64,000 bases of DNA from JAICNG01 sp035249985 (GCA_035249985.1 DATFFP010000111.1:5858-69857); one strand, 5' to 3'. Counted from the first letter of the stretch, positions 6,942-17,966 are shown. The notes: a model not told the origin generated them from the letters alone. Translations and numbers: made by a program.

Positions 6942-9602
6942 TCAATCCACACGCGCTCGCAAGCTCGGCAACCAGTTCGTGGTCACCATGAGCTGAACCC
7001 GATCGAGGCTGGGCTGCGGCACGAGGATGCGCTCGCCATCAGGGGCCACGTCGAACGTGCGCGTCTGCGAAAGTGGGACGATGCGCTCGCGAGTCGCGAC
7101 CTCGAGCGTGTTGCCCGACGCTCTCAGGCTGGCGGCCACCACCCACCTTCTTCCGCCCTGGGTGGCAAGGTGAGAGTAGAACAGGCGGGCACCATCGCGC
7201 GACCACACCGGGTATTCGCCGTTGCCGTCCGAGATCTTCACCCGGCCGCCCCTGCCCCGAAAACGACGCACGAACACGTTCGGCCGCCCGCCTTCGATCG
7301 CCGCATACGCCAGCCACCGCCCATCGGGGGACACGCGACCGCTGCAGACCGATCCCATTGGCTCATCTGCCAGCTTCTCAGGCGTTCGGCTTCCGTGGAG
7401 TGGCAGGTAGAACAGCTCCTCCACCATGTCGGCGGCCATGAACCTCGAGCCCTGACAGAAGATGACACCGCGCCCATCGGGCGTCGCGCTCGCCTGGAAG
7501 AGGGCGACCCCGTCAGGAACCTCGAGGAGCTTTTCGGCCGGCTCGGAGCCATCCGCAACCTGCCGCCAGATCGCGGCGTTTCGCGGGAACCACGTCGTGA
7601 ACAACAGCGCTCTCCCGTCGCTCGTCCAGTCGGGCTCGACCACGTTACCTAACGACGTGACCCGAGTGAACGCCCGTGCCCTCACATCGAATGTCCAGAT
7701 GTCGGTGATCGACGTGTCCCCACTCGGTGCCCATACGTCGACGGCGATTCGCCGGCCATCGGGAGAGAAGCGTCCAAAAGACCAGACGTTGTGCTCATCG
7801 CCGGAGATCGTCTGCGTGCGGTCATCGGACTCGAGCAGCACCAGTCGCTGCGACACCTGGCCACGCATATACGCCAGCGTGCCGCTCGAAGAGAGATGCA
7901 CCGTACGCGTATTATTGAAGCTCACACCTTCCAGCACTCGCACGGGGTCGCCGCTCACTCGCAGGCGCTTCGCGTCGAACGGCACGGCCATGATCGACGC
8001 GCCAACGGTGTAGAGCGCATGCTGATCGATGACGCCAACGGGACGTGCGGCGCGAAGCGAGCTGGTGTGAGACGACCCGGTCTGGAGCGAGCCGATCGCC
8101 AGAAAATCGTCCTCGGTGAACCCCGGTCCCCACTCGGTGAAGAGCACGGTGTTGCGGTCGGGGGCCACGTACGGGAAACCATGCGCTCGCAAAGAATCCT
8201 GCGTCGTCGTCACCGGCCGAACCATCCCTCCCGTGGCTGACAGGCGACCCAGGCCGCGCCGCTGCGGGCGTGAGCTCCCCAGCACGATCGTCTCGTTGTC
8301 GACCCACGCGACGCCACTATACCAATCGATTCCCTCGGCCAACGTGATCGGAGCGATCGATCCATCCACGCGCAGCTTGAGCAACCTTCCCCCGAAGGTC
8401 GCAACGCCCAGCCACTGGCCGTCGGGCGAGAAGGCGACGAACGACGCCAGCTCGGTGCCGGGAAGCGGCGTCGCGTTAGGCTCGGACAGCCGCCGGAGAA
8501 AGAGCTGGGACCCCGAGTCGGAGGCCGCAACGAGCGCCAGCATCTGCCCATCGGGTGACAGGGCGAAATCGCCGATGTGTTGACGGACGCCGTTGATCAC
8601 CGGCTGGTCGATCACGAAGGTGAGCGACGGTACGTCGCCTCGTCGCCGAGTGGCGAACATCACGACGATCGCGCCAAGGACGAGCGCAGCCGCGATGATG
8701 GCCGCAGCACGGGAGAGCCGCTGGCGTCTTCCCGGTACGCGGCGACTCATCGTCGGCGAAGCCGGCGCATGCGCCCCCGCAGACAACGCGTCCGCGAATT
8801 CGCGCGCGGTCTGCCACCGGTCGGCCGGCGTTTTCTCCAGCGCGCGCAGCACGGCCGCCTCCGCCTCGGGTGACACGCCCGGCCGGATAGTGCGAATGCT
8901 TCGCGGCCGCTCGGTGAGGAGGCGCGCGATGATCGCCCCCGATGTGGTTCCCGTGTGGGGCGGCTCGCCGGTGAGCATCTCGTAGATGACGGCACCGAGC
9001 GAGTACACATCGGTGCGGTGGTCGGTCACACGGTCGCCCGTCGCCTGCTCGGGCGACATATACTGCGGGGTACCGAGCGAAAGTCCGGTTTGCGTGATGC
9101 GCTCGCCGCCCGCAGCCTTGACGGCGAGCGCGATGCCGAAGTCGGCGACGAGGGGCTGTCCCTCGTGGAGCAGGATGTTCTCCGGCTTGAGGTCACGATG
9201 GACGACGCCGTTCCGGTGCGCGTAATCGACCGCGGACGCGATCGCCGCCGCGATGCGAACCGTCTCGTCCATCGGGAGCTGCTTTTCGCTCGTCAGGCGT
9301 GCCCGCAGGGTCTCGCCGGGGACGTACGGCATGACGTAGAAGAGCAGCCCGTCCGCGTCGCCGCTGTCGAAGAGCGGCACCAGATTGGGATGCTGCAGCT
9401 TGGCCGTGACCTGAATCTCGGCGAGAAAGCGCTCGACGCCGAGCACGGCGCCGAGCTCGGGGTTCAGGACTTTGAGCGCGACATGGCGATTGTGCTTGAG
9501 GTCGCGCGCGAGGTACACGGTCGCCATCCCGCCCGCGCCGATCGCGCGGTCGACCTGATAGCGCCCAGCGAGGGCGGCGTTGAGGAGGGGAACGGTGTGC
9601 AG
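6942..9602 (-). CDS. Ser/Thr protein kinase with PD40-type propeller
   Basis: About 886 residues. The kinase domain has the glycine loop (IGAGGMATVYLARD), the VALKVL lysine, HRDLKPENIL and VADFGIAL, so all catalytic residues are present. A single transmembrane span (AAAIIAAALVLGAIVVMFAT) joins it to an extracytoplasmic beta-propeller built from repeats such as SPDGQMLALVA, SPDGQWLGVA and SPDGRRIAVDVW. The first ATG (9527) lies inside the glycine loop, which would break the kinase. Homology to the kinase at 55353 (LNAALAGRY against LNTALAGRY) puts the real start near 9602, where only a CTG is available. Presumably senses an external cue. Confidence 0.85.
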   Translation of the reverse strand: MHTVPLLNAALAGRYQVDRAIGAGGMATVYLARDLKHNRHVALKVLNPELGAVLGVERFLAEIQVTAKLQHPNLVPLFDSGDADGLLFYVMPYVPGETLRARLTSEKQLPMDETVRIAAAIASAVDYAHRNGVVHRDLKPENILLHEGQPLVADFGIALAVKAAGGERITQTGLSLGTPQYMSPEQATGDRVTDHRTDVYSLGAVIYEMLTGEPPHTGTTSGAIIARLLTERPRSIRTIRPGVSPEAEAAVLRALEKTPADRWQTAREFADALSAGAHAPASPTMSRRVPGRRQRLSRAAAIIAAALVLGAIVVMFATRRRGDVPSLTFVIDQPVINGVRQHIGDFALSPDGQMLALVAASDSGSQLFLRRLSEPNATPLPGTELASFVAFSPDGQWLGVATFGGRLLKLRVDGSIAPITLAEGIDWYSGVAWVDNETIVLGSSRPQRRGLGRLSATGGMVRPVTTTQDSLRAHGFPYVAPDRNTVLFTEWGPGFTEDDFLAIGSLQTGSSHTSSLRAARPVGVIDQHALYTVGASIMAVPFDAKRLRVSGDPVRVLEGVSFNNTRTVHLSSSGTLAYMRGQVSQRLVLLESDDRTQTISGDEHNVWSFGRFSPDGRRIAVDVWAPSGDTSITDIWTFDVRARAFTRVTSLGNVVEPDWTSDGRALLFTTWFPRNAAIWRQVADGSEPAEKLLEVPDGVALFQASATPDGRGVIFCQGSRFMAADMVEELFYLPLHGSRTPEKLADEPMGSVCSGRVSPDGRWLAYAAIEGGRPNVFVRRFRGRGGRVKISDGNGEYPVWSRDGARLFYSHLATQGGRRWVVAASLRASGNTLEVATRERIVPLSQTRTFDVAPDGERILVPQPSLDRVQLMVTTNWLPSLRARVD

Positions 9603-9667
9603 TCCGGGATCCTGACGGTGGGCGAGCTAAGATAGGGCGTGCGTAGCAAGGCGCCAAGCCCGGCTCG

Positions 9668-10404
9668 TCAGCTCCCGCTCACCCCTGGATCGGCCGGGGG
9701 GTGCCTCCGGCGACGCACCGTCGCGCCAGTCCACGCGTTAGGCTCGTACCCTTCCCGCGCGGCGACCTCCTCGTTGACCCACTCGATCACCGCCGCGTAT
9801 CCGCGACTTTCCGGATCGTGCCGGAGATACTTGGAGACGACGCCGATCACCCGAAAGCCGCGGCGCAGCTGAAAGGTCAGCGTGCGATCGACGAGCTTTC
9901 CGCGAATCACCGCCGCCACGTACGCGTCGGCCGTCATGCGATCGGCATGCTGGTGGTAATCGCGCAGCCGGGCTCCGGCACGAATACGGAGCAATCCGAG
10001 GCGCCGGGCGAGCGCCTCACGAGCGGCGTACAGCCGCGTGCCAACGCCATGTCCCTGAAGCGCCGGCGACACCATGATCTCGGCGCCGTAGAGCGTGCGG
10101 CCGTGGACGGGGTCGTGGTTGGCGAAGGTGCCCGTCGCGGTGAAGTCGCGCCATGATGTCGTCAGCTCGTAGTCATCCCAGAGGACGATGAGGCTCGCCG
10201 CCATCCCAACGATCGCGCCCGTGGCTTCGTCCACGGCGACGAGCTGTCCTTCGGGGAAGACCTGCAGGTGCGCCGTCAGCTGCGCTTCCGTCCAGGTCGG
10301 CGCGCCCGGATAGACCGTGTGGCTGAGCGCGATGATGCCGGCGAAGTCGGCCGGCGTCGTCTGCCGAACGAGCACCGACGCACGCTCCGTCGATCGGCGA
10401 GCGC

Positions 10405-10408
<4 letters not shown>
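9668..10408 (-). CDS. GNAT family acetyltransferase
   Basis: 246 residues from a GTG whose bases overlap the stop of the nitrilase gene (GTGA). The acetyl-CoA loop is visible (MVSPALQGHGVGTRLYAARE). A long C-terminal extension with RDYHQHADRMTADAYV and GYAAVIEWVNEEVA follows. In many bacteria this type of GNAT is fused to a carbon-nitrogen hydrolase (Bacillus YhcX type); here the two parts are separate but translationally coupled genes, so they probably act together. Confidence 0.8.
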
Positions 10409-11304
<896 letters not shown>

Positions 11305-11319
11305 TTCACCTCCAGGACC

Positions 11320-12117
11320 ATGCAGCTCGATATGACGTCAAGGGCCGCCAGGCGGCGCTTCCCTGGGGCGAGAGTGATCGCCCTGATCTTCCTGCCAAGC
11401 ATCATCCGTGCTCCCACGCTCCAGGCGCAGGACGTGGGGTGGAGCGGAGCGGTCGAGGCGAGCGCGAACGTGCTGTTCGGCGCGGCGCGTGGGCGGCTGG
11501 TGGCGCTCGAGGCCGGCACACAGCGGGCGGACAGTACGCTCGAGGTGCAGGGCGACCTCCTGCTCTCGTACGCCGACGCGCGCACCGAGGACGAGGAGCG
11601 CGAGGTCACCGCGCGCGCCCTTCGCGTGTCGTTAGGTGCCGACTATCGGCCGTTCGAGCGCCTGAGCCCCTTCTGGTTCGGCAGCGCCGAGTCGAGCCTT
11701 CAGCAGCGCATCGACCGCCGCTACAGCACGGGGGCGGGAGCGAAGCTCACGTTCTACCGCGAGGGGGAGGACGACGTCAGCGCCAGCCTCGCCCTCTTGT
11801 GGGAGCATACGCGCGCGCTCGAGCCCGATCCGCCGACACCGCTCAGCGAAAGCCACACGCGCTGGTCGCTGCGCCTGCGCGCGCGGCGGCAGCTGACGGA
11901 GGCCACGCGTCTCGAGCACGTGACCTTCTATCAGCCTACCGTTGACCGCTTCGCGCGGTACACCGCCGAGTCGACGACATCGCTGGCGGTGACGATCAAT
12001 ACCCGCATGGCCGTCACCGGGACGCTCCGCGATCGCTACGACAGCGAAGCGCGGTCGCGCGGCGCGCGCAGCAATCACGATGGGCAACTGCTCTTTGGGG
12101 CGCGCGCGTCGTTCTGA
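11320..12117 (+). CDS. Outer membrane protein, DUF481-like
   Basis: 265 residues with a hydrophobic, basic N-terminus (signal-like, cut probably after LQAQ). The remainder is a series of alternating strands with the DUF481 look: LGADYRPFERLSPFWFGSAE, STGAGAKLTFYRE, ASLALLWEHTRAL, and a closing LLFGARASF with terminal Phe, as in outer-membrane barrels. The ATG at 11320 follows an AGGA. It shares a very short divergent promoter region with the nitrilase gene. Confidence 0.72.
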   Translation: MQLDMTSRAARRRFPGARVIALIFLPSIIRAPTLQAQDVGWSGAVEASANVLFGAARGRLVALEAGTQRADSTLEVQGDLLLSYADARTEDEEREVTARALRVSLGADYRPFERLSPFWFGSAESSLQQRIDRRYSTGAGAKLTFYREGEDDVSASLALLWEHTRALEPDPPTPLSESHTRWSLRLRARRQLTEATRLEHVTFYQPTVDRFARYTAESTTSLAVTINTRMAVTGTLRDRYDSEARSRGARSNHDGQLLFGARASF

Positions 12118-12178
12118 GCGATGACGCCTGGCACGTGCCGTGCATGGGAGAGCAGTCCATTTCGTCAGGGAGGCCATC

Positions 12179-12358
12179 ATGGCAGGAGACCGCGAGCTGA
12201 TCGAGCCTAACGAGGGCGACAAGCGCTACGCGCGCCGTGACGAGGAAGGGAAGTTCACGGAGCAGGATGACGTGAGCCGCTCGATCCCGAAGGACCGGGA
12301 GACCGACGCCGAGAACGAAAGCGAGAAGGGCCAGGGCGACCGCGGCGATCGGCGCTGA
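12179..12358 (+). CDS. Small conserved hydrophilic protein
   Basis: 59 residues beginning MAGDRELIEPNEGDKRYARRD and ending KGQGDRGDRR. It belongs to a widespread family of tiny, highly charged, probably disordered proteins with the LIEPxxGDKRYxRRD opening and KGQGDRGD tail. Function unknown. The ATG at 12179 is chosen for the strong AGGGAGG before it; an earlier in-frame start at 12140 lacks one. Confidence 0.8.
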   Translation: MAGDRELIEPNEGDKRYARRDEEGKFTEQDDVSRSIPKDRETDAENESEKGQGDRGDRR

Positions 12359-12383
12359 CCGTCGGAGTTATCCCCGCACGCGC

Positions 12384-12415
12384 GAACGGCAACACCAGCA
12401 TCGGTGTTGCCGTTC
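12384..12415. terminator. Perfect 13-bp hairpin
   Basis: GAACGGCAACACC (12384-12396) and its exact complement (12403-12415) flank a six-base loop, 26 bases after the small hydrophilic protein gene. No T run follows, so it is either a weak terminator or a dispersed palindrome. The same 13-base arm occurs once without its partner at 50323-50335. Confidence 0.55.
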
Positions 12416-12607
12416 CTGCATTTCACCGCCCGGGATCAGCCGCCGGCGGCGCGGTTCAAGGCAGACTCGCGGATTATGTTTCGATTAAGTGTCCGCGTCT
12501 ACCCGGCGCCGTCGGCACGTTACGCTCCCTCGACAGACCCCCGGTCAATACGTACAATCGCAGTACGCAGGTCTTCGACCACGGATCATGCTGACACCGC
12601 GCTCCGA

Positions 12608-14320
12608 ATGAGTCGCTCGCTCGCCGCTGTCGCCCTCGTGGCAATGGCGCTCGCTCGCGACGCCCGCGCGCAGCGGCCGCCCGAGCAGACGGTCCCGGTG
12701 ACCACCGCGCCTGGGACATCCGCGGCCCGGTCCGGTATCGGGCGCGGCGTCGATACGGCGGCGCTCGTCCTCGACAAGCGGCTCATCACCGTCTTTCGCT
12801 CGCCCCTCGGCGCCTTGTCGCCCAGCGAGCGGGCGGACGCGGCGGCGCGTCGGATCACCGCCCTCCTCGAGCGAGCGCAATCCGACAGCGTCGAGGCCCG
12901 CGCGATTCCCGAGGGCTACCTGATCACGGTCGGCGGAAGCGCGGCGTTCAGCCTAACGCCGGCCGACGTCGACACGCTGGTCGATCAGCGGCTGCCCGAC
13001 GTCGTGGCCGCCTCGGTCGCGCGCCTCCGAACCGCGCTTGCCGCCGAGCGAGAGGAACGGAGCCTTCCGCATCTGCTGAAGGCCGGCGGGCTCGCGCTGC
13101 TGGCGACGATCCTCTTCATTGCGCTTCTCCGGCTCATCCGATGGAGTCGGCGGCGGCTGTCGGCCAGGCTATTGAGGGCGGCGGCGGCCCACCTTCCCGA
13201 CCTGCGCGTCGGAGGCTTCACGCTCTTTTCGGCGGAGAGCGGTCTCGCTCTCGTGCGGCGGCTGGTCGACATCGTCGCCTGGTCGGCCGGTCTGTTCGCC
13301 GCCTATCTCTGGCTGGCGTTCGTGCTCACGCGGTTCGCATACAGCCGGCCGTGGGGAGAAGCGCTGGGCGGGTATCTCAGCGAGACGGTGGGTACGCTGG
13401 CCATATCGGCCATCAGCGCCGTGCCAGGCATTTTCACCGTCGTCATCATCCTCGTCGTCGCGCGATGGCTGGGGCGGGTGGTCTCGACGTTCTTCGACGC
13501 GGTCGAGAGCGGCCAGGTGGAGGTACCGTGGCCACACCCTGAGACGGCGAGCGCGACGAAGCGTATCGTCATCGTGCTGCTCTGGCTGTTCGCGATCGTC
13601 GTCGCGTACCCATACGTGCCAGGGAGCGGAAGCGATGTGTTCAAGGGGGTGAGCGTCTTCGCCGGGCTCGTCCTCTCGCTGGGCTCGTCCGGCATCGTCA
13701 ACCAGGCCATGAGCGGCCTCGTGCTGATGTATTCCCGCGCCTTCAAGGCCGGGGACTACGTTCGCGTCGGGGAGATCGAAGGAACGGTGGTCGCCCTGGC
13801 GATGCTGTCGACCAAGATCCGCACGACCAAACGCGAGGAGATCACGGTGCCTAACGCCGTGGTGGTGAGCGCTTCGGTCAAGAATTATTCGCGGACGGCG
13901 GCCGACCCGGGCCTCCTGATTTACACGTCGGTGACCATCGGCTATGACACGCCGTGGCGACAGGTCGAAGGACTTCTGCTGCTGGCCGCATCGCGCACGT
14001 CGGGGCTCAGGAGGGAGCCGCCGCCGTTCGTGCTGAAGCCGTCGCTTGGCGACTTCTACGTGGAATACCAGCTCAACGCGGTTCTCGATCGACCCGAAGA
14101 TCGCATGCAGGTGCTCGACCGACTGCATGGAAGCGTCCTCGACGCCTTCAATGAGTACGGTGTGCAGATCATGTCACCGCATTACGAGAGCGATCCGTCG
14201 CGCCCGGCGGTCGTACCGCGCGAGCGCTGGCACGCTGCGCCCGCACGTGCGGCTGAGGCGTCGCCTCTGTCCGGCACGGCGGGTGATGGCCCGCGGGGGG
14301 ATGGCGCGCGAGGCGCATGA
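12608..14320 (+). CDS. MscS-type mechanosensitive channel
   Basis: 570 residues from the ATG at 12608, giving a signal peptide (MSRSLAAVALVAMALARDARAQ). A periplasmic domain of about 130 residues is followed by about five hydrophobic spans. The pore helix and first beta strands are clear: VFAGLVLSLGSSGIVNQAMSG, then SRAFKAGDYVRVGEIEGTVV and TVPNAVVVSASVKNYSR. The C-terminal alpha/beta domain (DFYVEYQLNAVLDRPEDRMQ) is also typical. The last 60 residues are low-complexity. Likely releases solutes on osmotic downshock. Confidence 0.88.
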   Translation: MSRSLAAVALVAMALARDARAQRPPEQTVPVTTAPGTSAARSGIGRGVDTAALVLDKRLITVFRSPLGALSPSERADAAARRITALLERAQSDSVEARAIPEGYLITVGGSAAFSLTPADVDTLVDQRLPDVVAASVARLRTALAAEREERSLPHLLKAGGLALLATILFIALLRLIRWSRRRLSARLLRAAAAHLPDLRVGGFTLFSAESGLALVRRLVDIVAWSAGLFAAYLWLAFVLTRFAYSRPWGEALGGYLSETVGTLAISAISAVPGIFTVVIILVVARWLGRVVSTFFDAVESGQVEVPWPHPETASATKRIVIVLLWLFAIVVAYPYVPGSGSDVFKGVSVFAGLVLSLGSSGIVNQAMSGLVLMYSRAFKAGDYVRVGEIEGTVVALAMLSTKIRTTKREEITVPNAVVVSASVKNYSRTAADPGLLIYTSVTIGYDTPWRQVEGLLLLAASRTSGLRREPPPFVLKPSLGDFYVEYQLNAVLDRPEDRMQVLDRLHGSVLDAFNEYGVQIMSPHYESDPSRPAVVPRERWHAAPARAAEASPLSGTAGDGPRGDGARGA

Positions 14321-14387
14321 CGCACGACCTGGCCCTTTCCCCTCCTGCGTCGCGCGAGTAAGTAGTGGTCACCCTTTCCCCACCCTC

Positions 14388-14987
14388 ATGGATCACGTGC
14401 CGCGACTCTCGGACGATGTGATCGGGCGACGCGAGGCACTGCGGCGCGCCGCGATGCTCCTCGGCGGCGTGTTGTCGGCACCGGCGATCGCCGGAGTGCT
14501 GGCTGGGTGCGACTCGCGCAGCGCCGATGGTACGTGGCGCGCGCTCACGAGCGAGCAAGGCGATCTCGTGGCGACGATCGCCGAGCACATCATTCCGGAG
14601 ACGGATACGCCGGGTGCGCGGGGGGCGCGCGTGCCCCTGTTCATCGACCAGATGCTCGCCGGCCATTACGGAGACGGAGACCGTAAGCGCGTGCTCGATG
14701 GGCTCGAGGAATTCGACGAGCGCGCGCGGCGGGAGTGCGGCGGCCCTTTCATTAGATGCAGTGCTGACGACCAGCGAGCGTTGTTGACGCGCGTCGACCA
14801 GGAGGCGTTCACCGAGGTAGCCGGACGCCCCGAGGTACCCTGGTTCCGCACGATCAAGGAGCTGACGATCCTCGGCTACTACACGTCGGAGATCGGCGCG
14901 ACGCAGGAGCTTCGATACGTGGCGGTGCCCGAGCGCTTTGACGGATGCGTGCCGATCGAGCAAGTCGGTCGCACGTGGGCCGTCTGA
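14388..14987 (+). CDS. Gluconate 2-dehydrogenase subunit 3-like protein
   Basis: 199 residues. A Tat-like N-terminus (GRREALRRAAMLLGG) leads to a possible lipobox (LAGC). The body has the family motif ATIAEHIIPETDTPGA near the start of the mature protein and WFRTIKELTILGYYTSEIGA near the end. These small subunits accompany GMC dehydrogenase catalytic subunits, one of which follows 313 bases downstream, so the two should form one periplasmic sugar-oxidising complex. Confidence 0.85.
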   Translation: MDHVPRLSDDVIGRREALRRAAMLLGGVLSAPAIAGVLAGCDSRSADGTWRALTSEQGDLVATIAEHIIPETDTPGARGARVPLFIDQMLAGHYGDGDRKRVLDGLEEFDERARRECGGPFIRCSADDQRALLTRVDQEAFTEVAGRPEVPWFRTIKELTILGYYTSEIGATQELRYVAVPERFDGCVPIEQVGRTWAV

Positions 14988-15300
14988 CGAGAAGCCGCAG
15001 ATGGCCGCAGAAACCGCCACATCACAAGCATGACCACTGATTAGCACGGATGTGAACGGCAAAACTGCATGGATACAGCAACTGCAAGACTGTTTAACCG
15101 CTCTTGGTGAAAGTGGACGATGGCACGCCGCGCCTCGTTCGCGCATATGGTGTTGCAGTTCCCAAAGCCTTTGCCGTTGCCGTATCCGTGCAGTTTTGCC
15201 GTTCACATCCGTGCGCATCCGTGGTACAAGCTTTTGACGTCGGAGTGTTCTGCGGCCATCCGCGGTTCCTTGACTCTGCCAACGTGACCACGAACTAAAA
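14988..15300. repeat. Intergenic palindromic repeat
   Basis: No gene seen. Arms 15045-15076 and 15182-15213 are complementary over 32 bases with one mismatch, enclosing shorter complementary stretches including the 17-base word at 15151-15167 that recurs at 6124-6140. A second shared block is at 15250-15271. This is a dispersed, fold-back repeat sitting inside the oxidoreductase cluster. Confidence 0.6.
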
Positions 15301-17007
15301 GTGGCGCCGCAAAGAAACGAACCTTACGACGCGATCGTCGTCGGCTCCGGAATCACCGGCGGACTCGCCGCGAAGGAGCTCTGCGAGCGGGGGCTTCGCA
15401 CGCTGGTGGTCGAGCGCGGGCGGCACGTAGAGCATGGCAAGGACTACATCACCGAGTGGCTCGAGCCGTGGGAGCTCGAGTATCGCGGGCGCGGCGAGCC
15501 ACAGCGCTACGCGCGCGACTATCCCATCCAGAGCAGGAACTACGCGTTCGGCGAGGCGACGAAGCATTTCTTCGTCAATGACCGCGAGCATCCGTACGTC
15601 AGCGAAGGCGGCGGGCAGGATTTCCGCTGGATTCGTGGCTATCACCTCGGCGGACGGAGCCTGCTCTGGGGACGCGGATGCCTGCGGTGGAGCGATCTCG
15701 ATTTCGAGGCCAATCTGCGCGATGGGCATGGCGTCGACTGGCCGATTCGTTATGCGGACATCGATCCCTGGTACAGCCACGTCGAGCGCTTCGCTGGTAT
15801 TGCCGGAGAGCCGTTAGGTCTTCCCTATCTCCCCGATGGCGAGCTCCTCCCTCCCTGGCCGCTCAACTGCGCCGAGGAGTGGGTGAGGGAGCGAATTGAG
15901 CGCGCGTATCCCGGAAGGCACATGACCATCTTCCGGGTCGCGAATCTCACGCAAGATCACAACGGCCGTACCCGGTGCAAGGCTCGGAACCAGTGTCATC
16001 GCGGCTGCTCGTTCGGGAGCTACTTCAGCAGCCTGAGCGCGAGCCTTCCGGCCGCGCAGAAGACGGGGAAGCTCACCATCGTCACCGATGCGATCGTCGA
16101 GAGCGTGCTGTACGACGAGAAGCGGGACCGAGCGTCTGGCGTGCGCGTGATCGACGCGAAGACGAAGCAAGCGAGAGAGTACTTCGGGCGGATCATCTTT
16201 CTCAATGCGTCGACGATCGGCACCGCGCAGATCCTGCTCAACTCGAAGAGCGCGCGCTTCCCGAACGGGCTCGCCAACTCGAGCGGCGAGGTGGGTCACA
16301 ACCTGATGGATCATCTGTCGAAGGCTGGTGCGCGCGCGATCGTGCCGGGAATGGAAGACAAGTATTACTACGGGCGCCGGCCGACGGGGTGCTACATCCC
16401 ACGTTTTCGCAACCTCGGCGGTCGCAGAGACGAGAAGGTGAACTTCTTGCGCGGCTATGGAATTCAGGTGGGTGTCGGCCGGAGCGGCTGGGCGCGCGGT
16501 TGGGGGATGCCGGGCCTGGGCGTGGAGCTCAAGGAGAAGCTGCGCGAGCCGGGCGCGTGGGGCATCTCGATGCAGGGCTACAGCGAGTGCCTGCCGCGGC
16601 ACGAGAATTACGTGGATCTCGACCCCGAGCGAAAGGATCAGTGGGGTCTTCCCGTGCCGCGCATTCACTGGTCGTGGAGCGAGAACGAGAAGGCGATGCG
16701 CGAGGACGCGAAGATGCAGTCGGCCGAGATGCTGGAGGCGGCGGGGTGTCGGGAGGTGCAGATCTATGACGACGACGCGCCGATGGGGTTCAGCGTGCAC
16801 GAGATGGGGACGGCGCGCATGGGGCGTGACCCGAAGACGTCGGTGCTCAACGCGCACAACCAGGCGCACGACGTGCCCAACCTCTTCATTACGGACGGTG
16901 CCTGCATGACGAGCTCGGCGTGTCAGAATCCGTCGCTGACGTACATGGCGCTCACCGCACGAGCGGCAGACTATGCGGTGAGAGAGATGGCGAGACGCAG
17001 CCTATGA
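15301..17007 (+). CDS. GMC oxidoreductase
   Basis: 568-residue flavoprotein from a GTG start. The FAD-binding GxGxxG is at the N-terminus (AIVVGSGITGGLAAKEL, then LVVERG). The C-terminal GMC domain carries SVHEMGTARMGRDP with the catalytic histidine and CQNPSLTYMALTARAADYA with the conserved Asn. It should oxidise a sugar or polyol hydroxyl, passing electrons on through the subunit 3-type partner upstream. Its stop overlaps the start of the isomerase gene (ATGA at 17004). Confidence 0.88.
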   Translation: MAPQRNEPYDAIVVGSGITGGLAAKELCERGLRTLVVERGRHVEHGKDYITEWLEPWELEYRGRGEPQRYARDYPIQSRNYAFGEATKHFFVNDREHPYVSEGGGQDFRWIRGYHLGGRSLLWGRGCLRWSDLDFEANLRDGHGVDWPIRYADIDPWYSHVERFAGIAGEPLGLPYLPDGELLPPWPLNCAEEWVRERIERAYPGRHMTIFRVANLTQDHNGRTRCKARNQCHRGCSFGSYFSSLSASLPAAQKTGKLTIVTDAIVESVLYDEKRDRASGVRVIDAKTKQAREYFGRIIFLNASTIGTAQILLNSKSARFPNGLANSSGEVGHNLMDHLSKAGARAIVPGMEDKYYYGRRPTGCYIPRFRNLGGRRDEKVNFLRGYGIQVGVGRSGWARGWGMPGLGVELKEKLREPGAWGISMQGYSECLPRHENYVDLDPERKDQWGLPVPRIHWSWSENEKAMREDAKMQSAEMLEAAGCREVQIYDDDAPMGFSVHEMGTARMGRDPKTSVLNAHNQAHDVPNLFITDGACMTSSACQNPSLTYMALTARAADYAVREMARRSL

Positions 17008-17962
17008 GGTCGGGGATAGCGGAGTGCCCAAGGGGCGCCCGCGCAATCCGCAATCGTCTTTCCCGTCGCGAGTTTCTCCAATCCTCAGCGTTCGCGCTGC
17101 TCGGGGCCTGTGCCAGTGCTCCGCGCGTCAGCGCCGAAAAGCGCCGCCCGCTCGGTTCTCGACCCTCGGCTGTCCAACGTGGAGCCTGGGCCAAATCCTC
17201 GACTTCGCCGAGCGGAACGGCTTTGTGGCGATCGAGCTGCGCGGGTTGCAGGACAAGATCGACATCACGCAACACCCCGATCTCGCGCCGGCGCGACTCC
17301 CGAGGCTGAAACAGCAGCTCGCCGATCGCGGGCTCACCGTCGCGTGCCTCGGCGCCTCGGCACGCATGCACGACATGGATGCCGCGCAGCTCGATGAAGC
17401 AGGGCGCTACATCGACCTCGCGTCTGCGCTCGGCACGCCATACGTCCGGGTGTTCGGCGACCGCTACGTGGAAGGCGAGACGCGGGAGGCCACACGCGAG
17501 CGCATCGCGGCAAACCTCCGCCGAGTCGGTGAGCGCGCGCATGACCGGGGTGTTACGGTGCTCATCGAGTCGCATGGCGATTTCACCGATTCACCCTCGC
17601 TGCTCGACATTCTCGAGCGAGCCAACTCACCGGCGGTGGCACTGCTCTGGGACGCGCACCACACGTTCGTCGCATCCGGCGAGGCTCCCGAGGAAACCGT
17701 TAGGCAGCTCGGCCGGTGGATTCGGCATACGCACCTCAAGGATTCCGTCGCGGTGCCCTCGGGCCGAAAGTACGTGCTCACCGGGGGTGGGGAGGTGCCG
17801 GGCAGGCGGCAGGTCGAGACGCTGGCGAAAACGGGGTATCGCGGGTTCTACAGCTTCGAGTGGGAGAAGCGTTGGCACCCGGACATCGAGGAGCCGGAGG
17901 TCGCGATTCGCCAGTACGCGGAAGTCGGGAGCGAGTACCTGCGCGGCGCCGGCGTGCGGTGA
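17004..17962 (+). pseudogene. Tat-exported sugar phosphate isomerase/epimerase, frameshifted
   Basis: Start ATG at 17004 overlaps the GMC stop. The first 50 codons give a Tat signal (LSRREFLQSSAFALLGACAS). At about 17155-17157 the reading frame must step back by one: the intact paralogue at 46621 reads PLGFSTLGCPTWSL across this point, while here a base is missing from the run after CTCGG. Beyond it the frame is open to 17962 and encodes a xylose-isomerase-like TIM barrel (ILDFAERNGFVAIELRG, HMDDxx-like AARMHDMD, LLIESHGDF analogue VLIESHGDF, LLWDAHHTF, IRHTHLKDS). A sequencing error would restore the gene. Confidence 0.78.
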
Positions 17963-17966
17963 GCGC

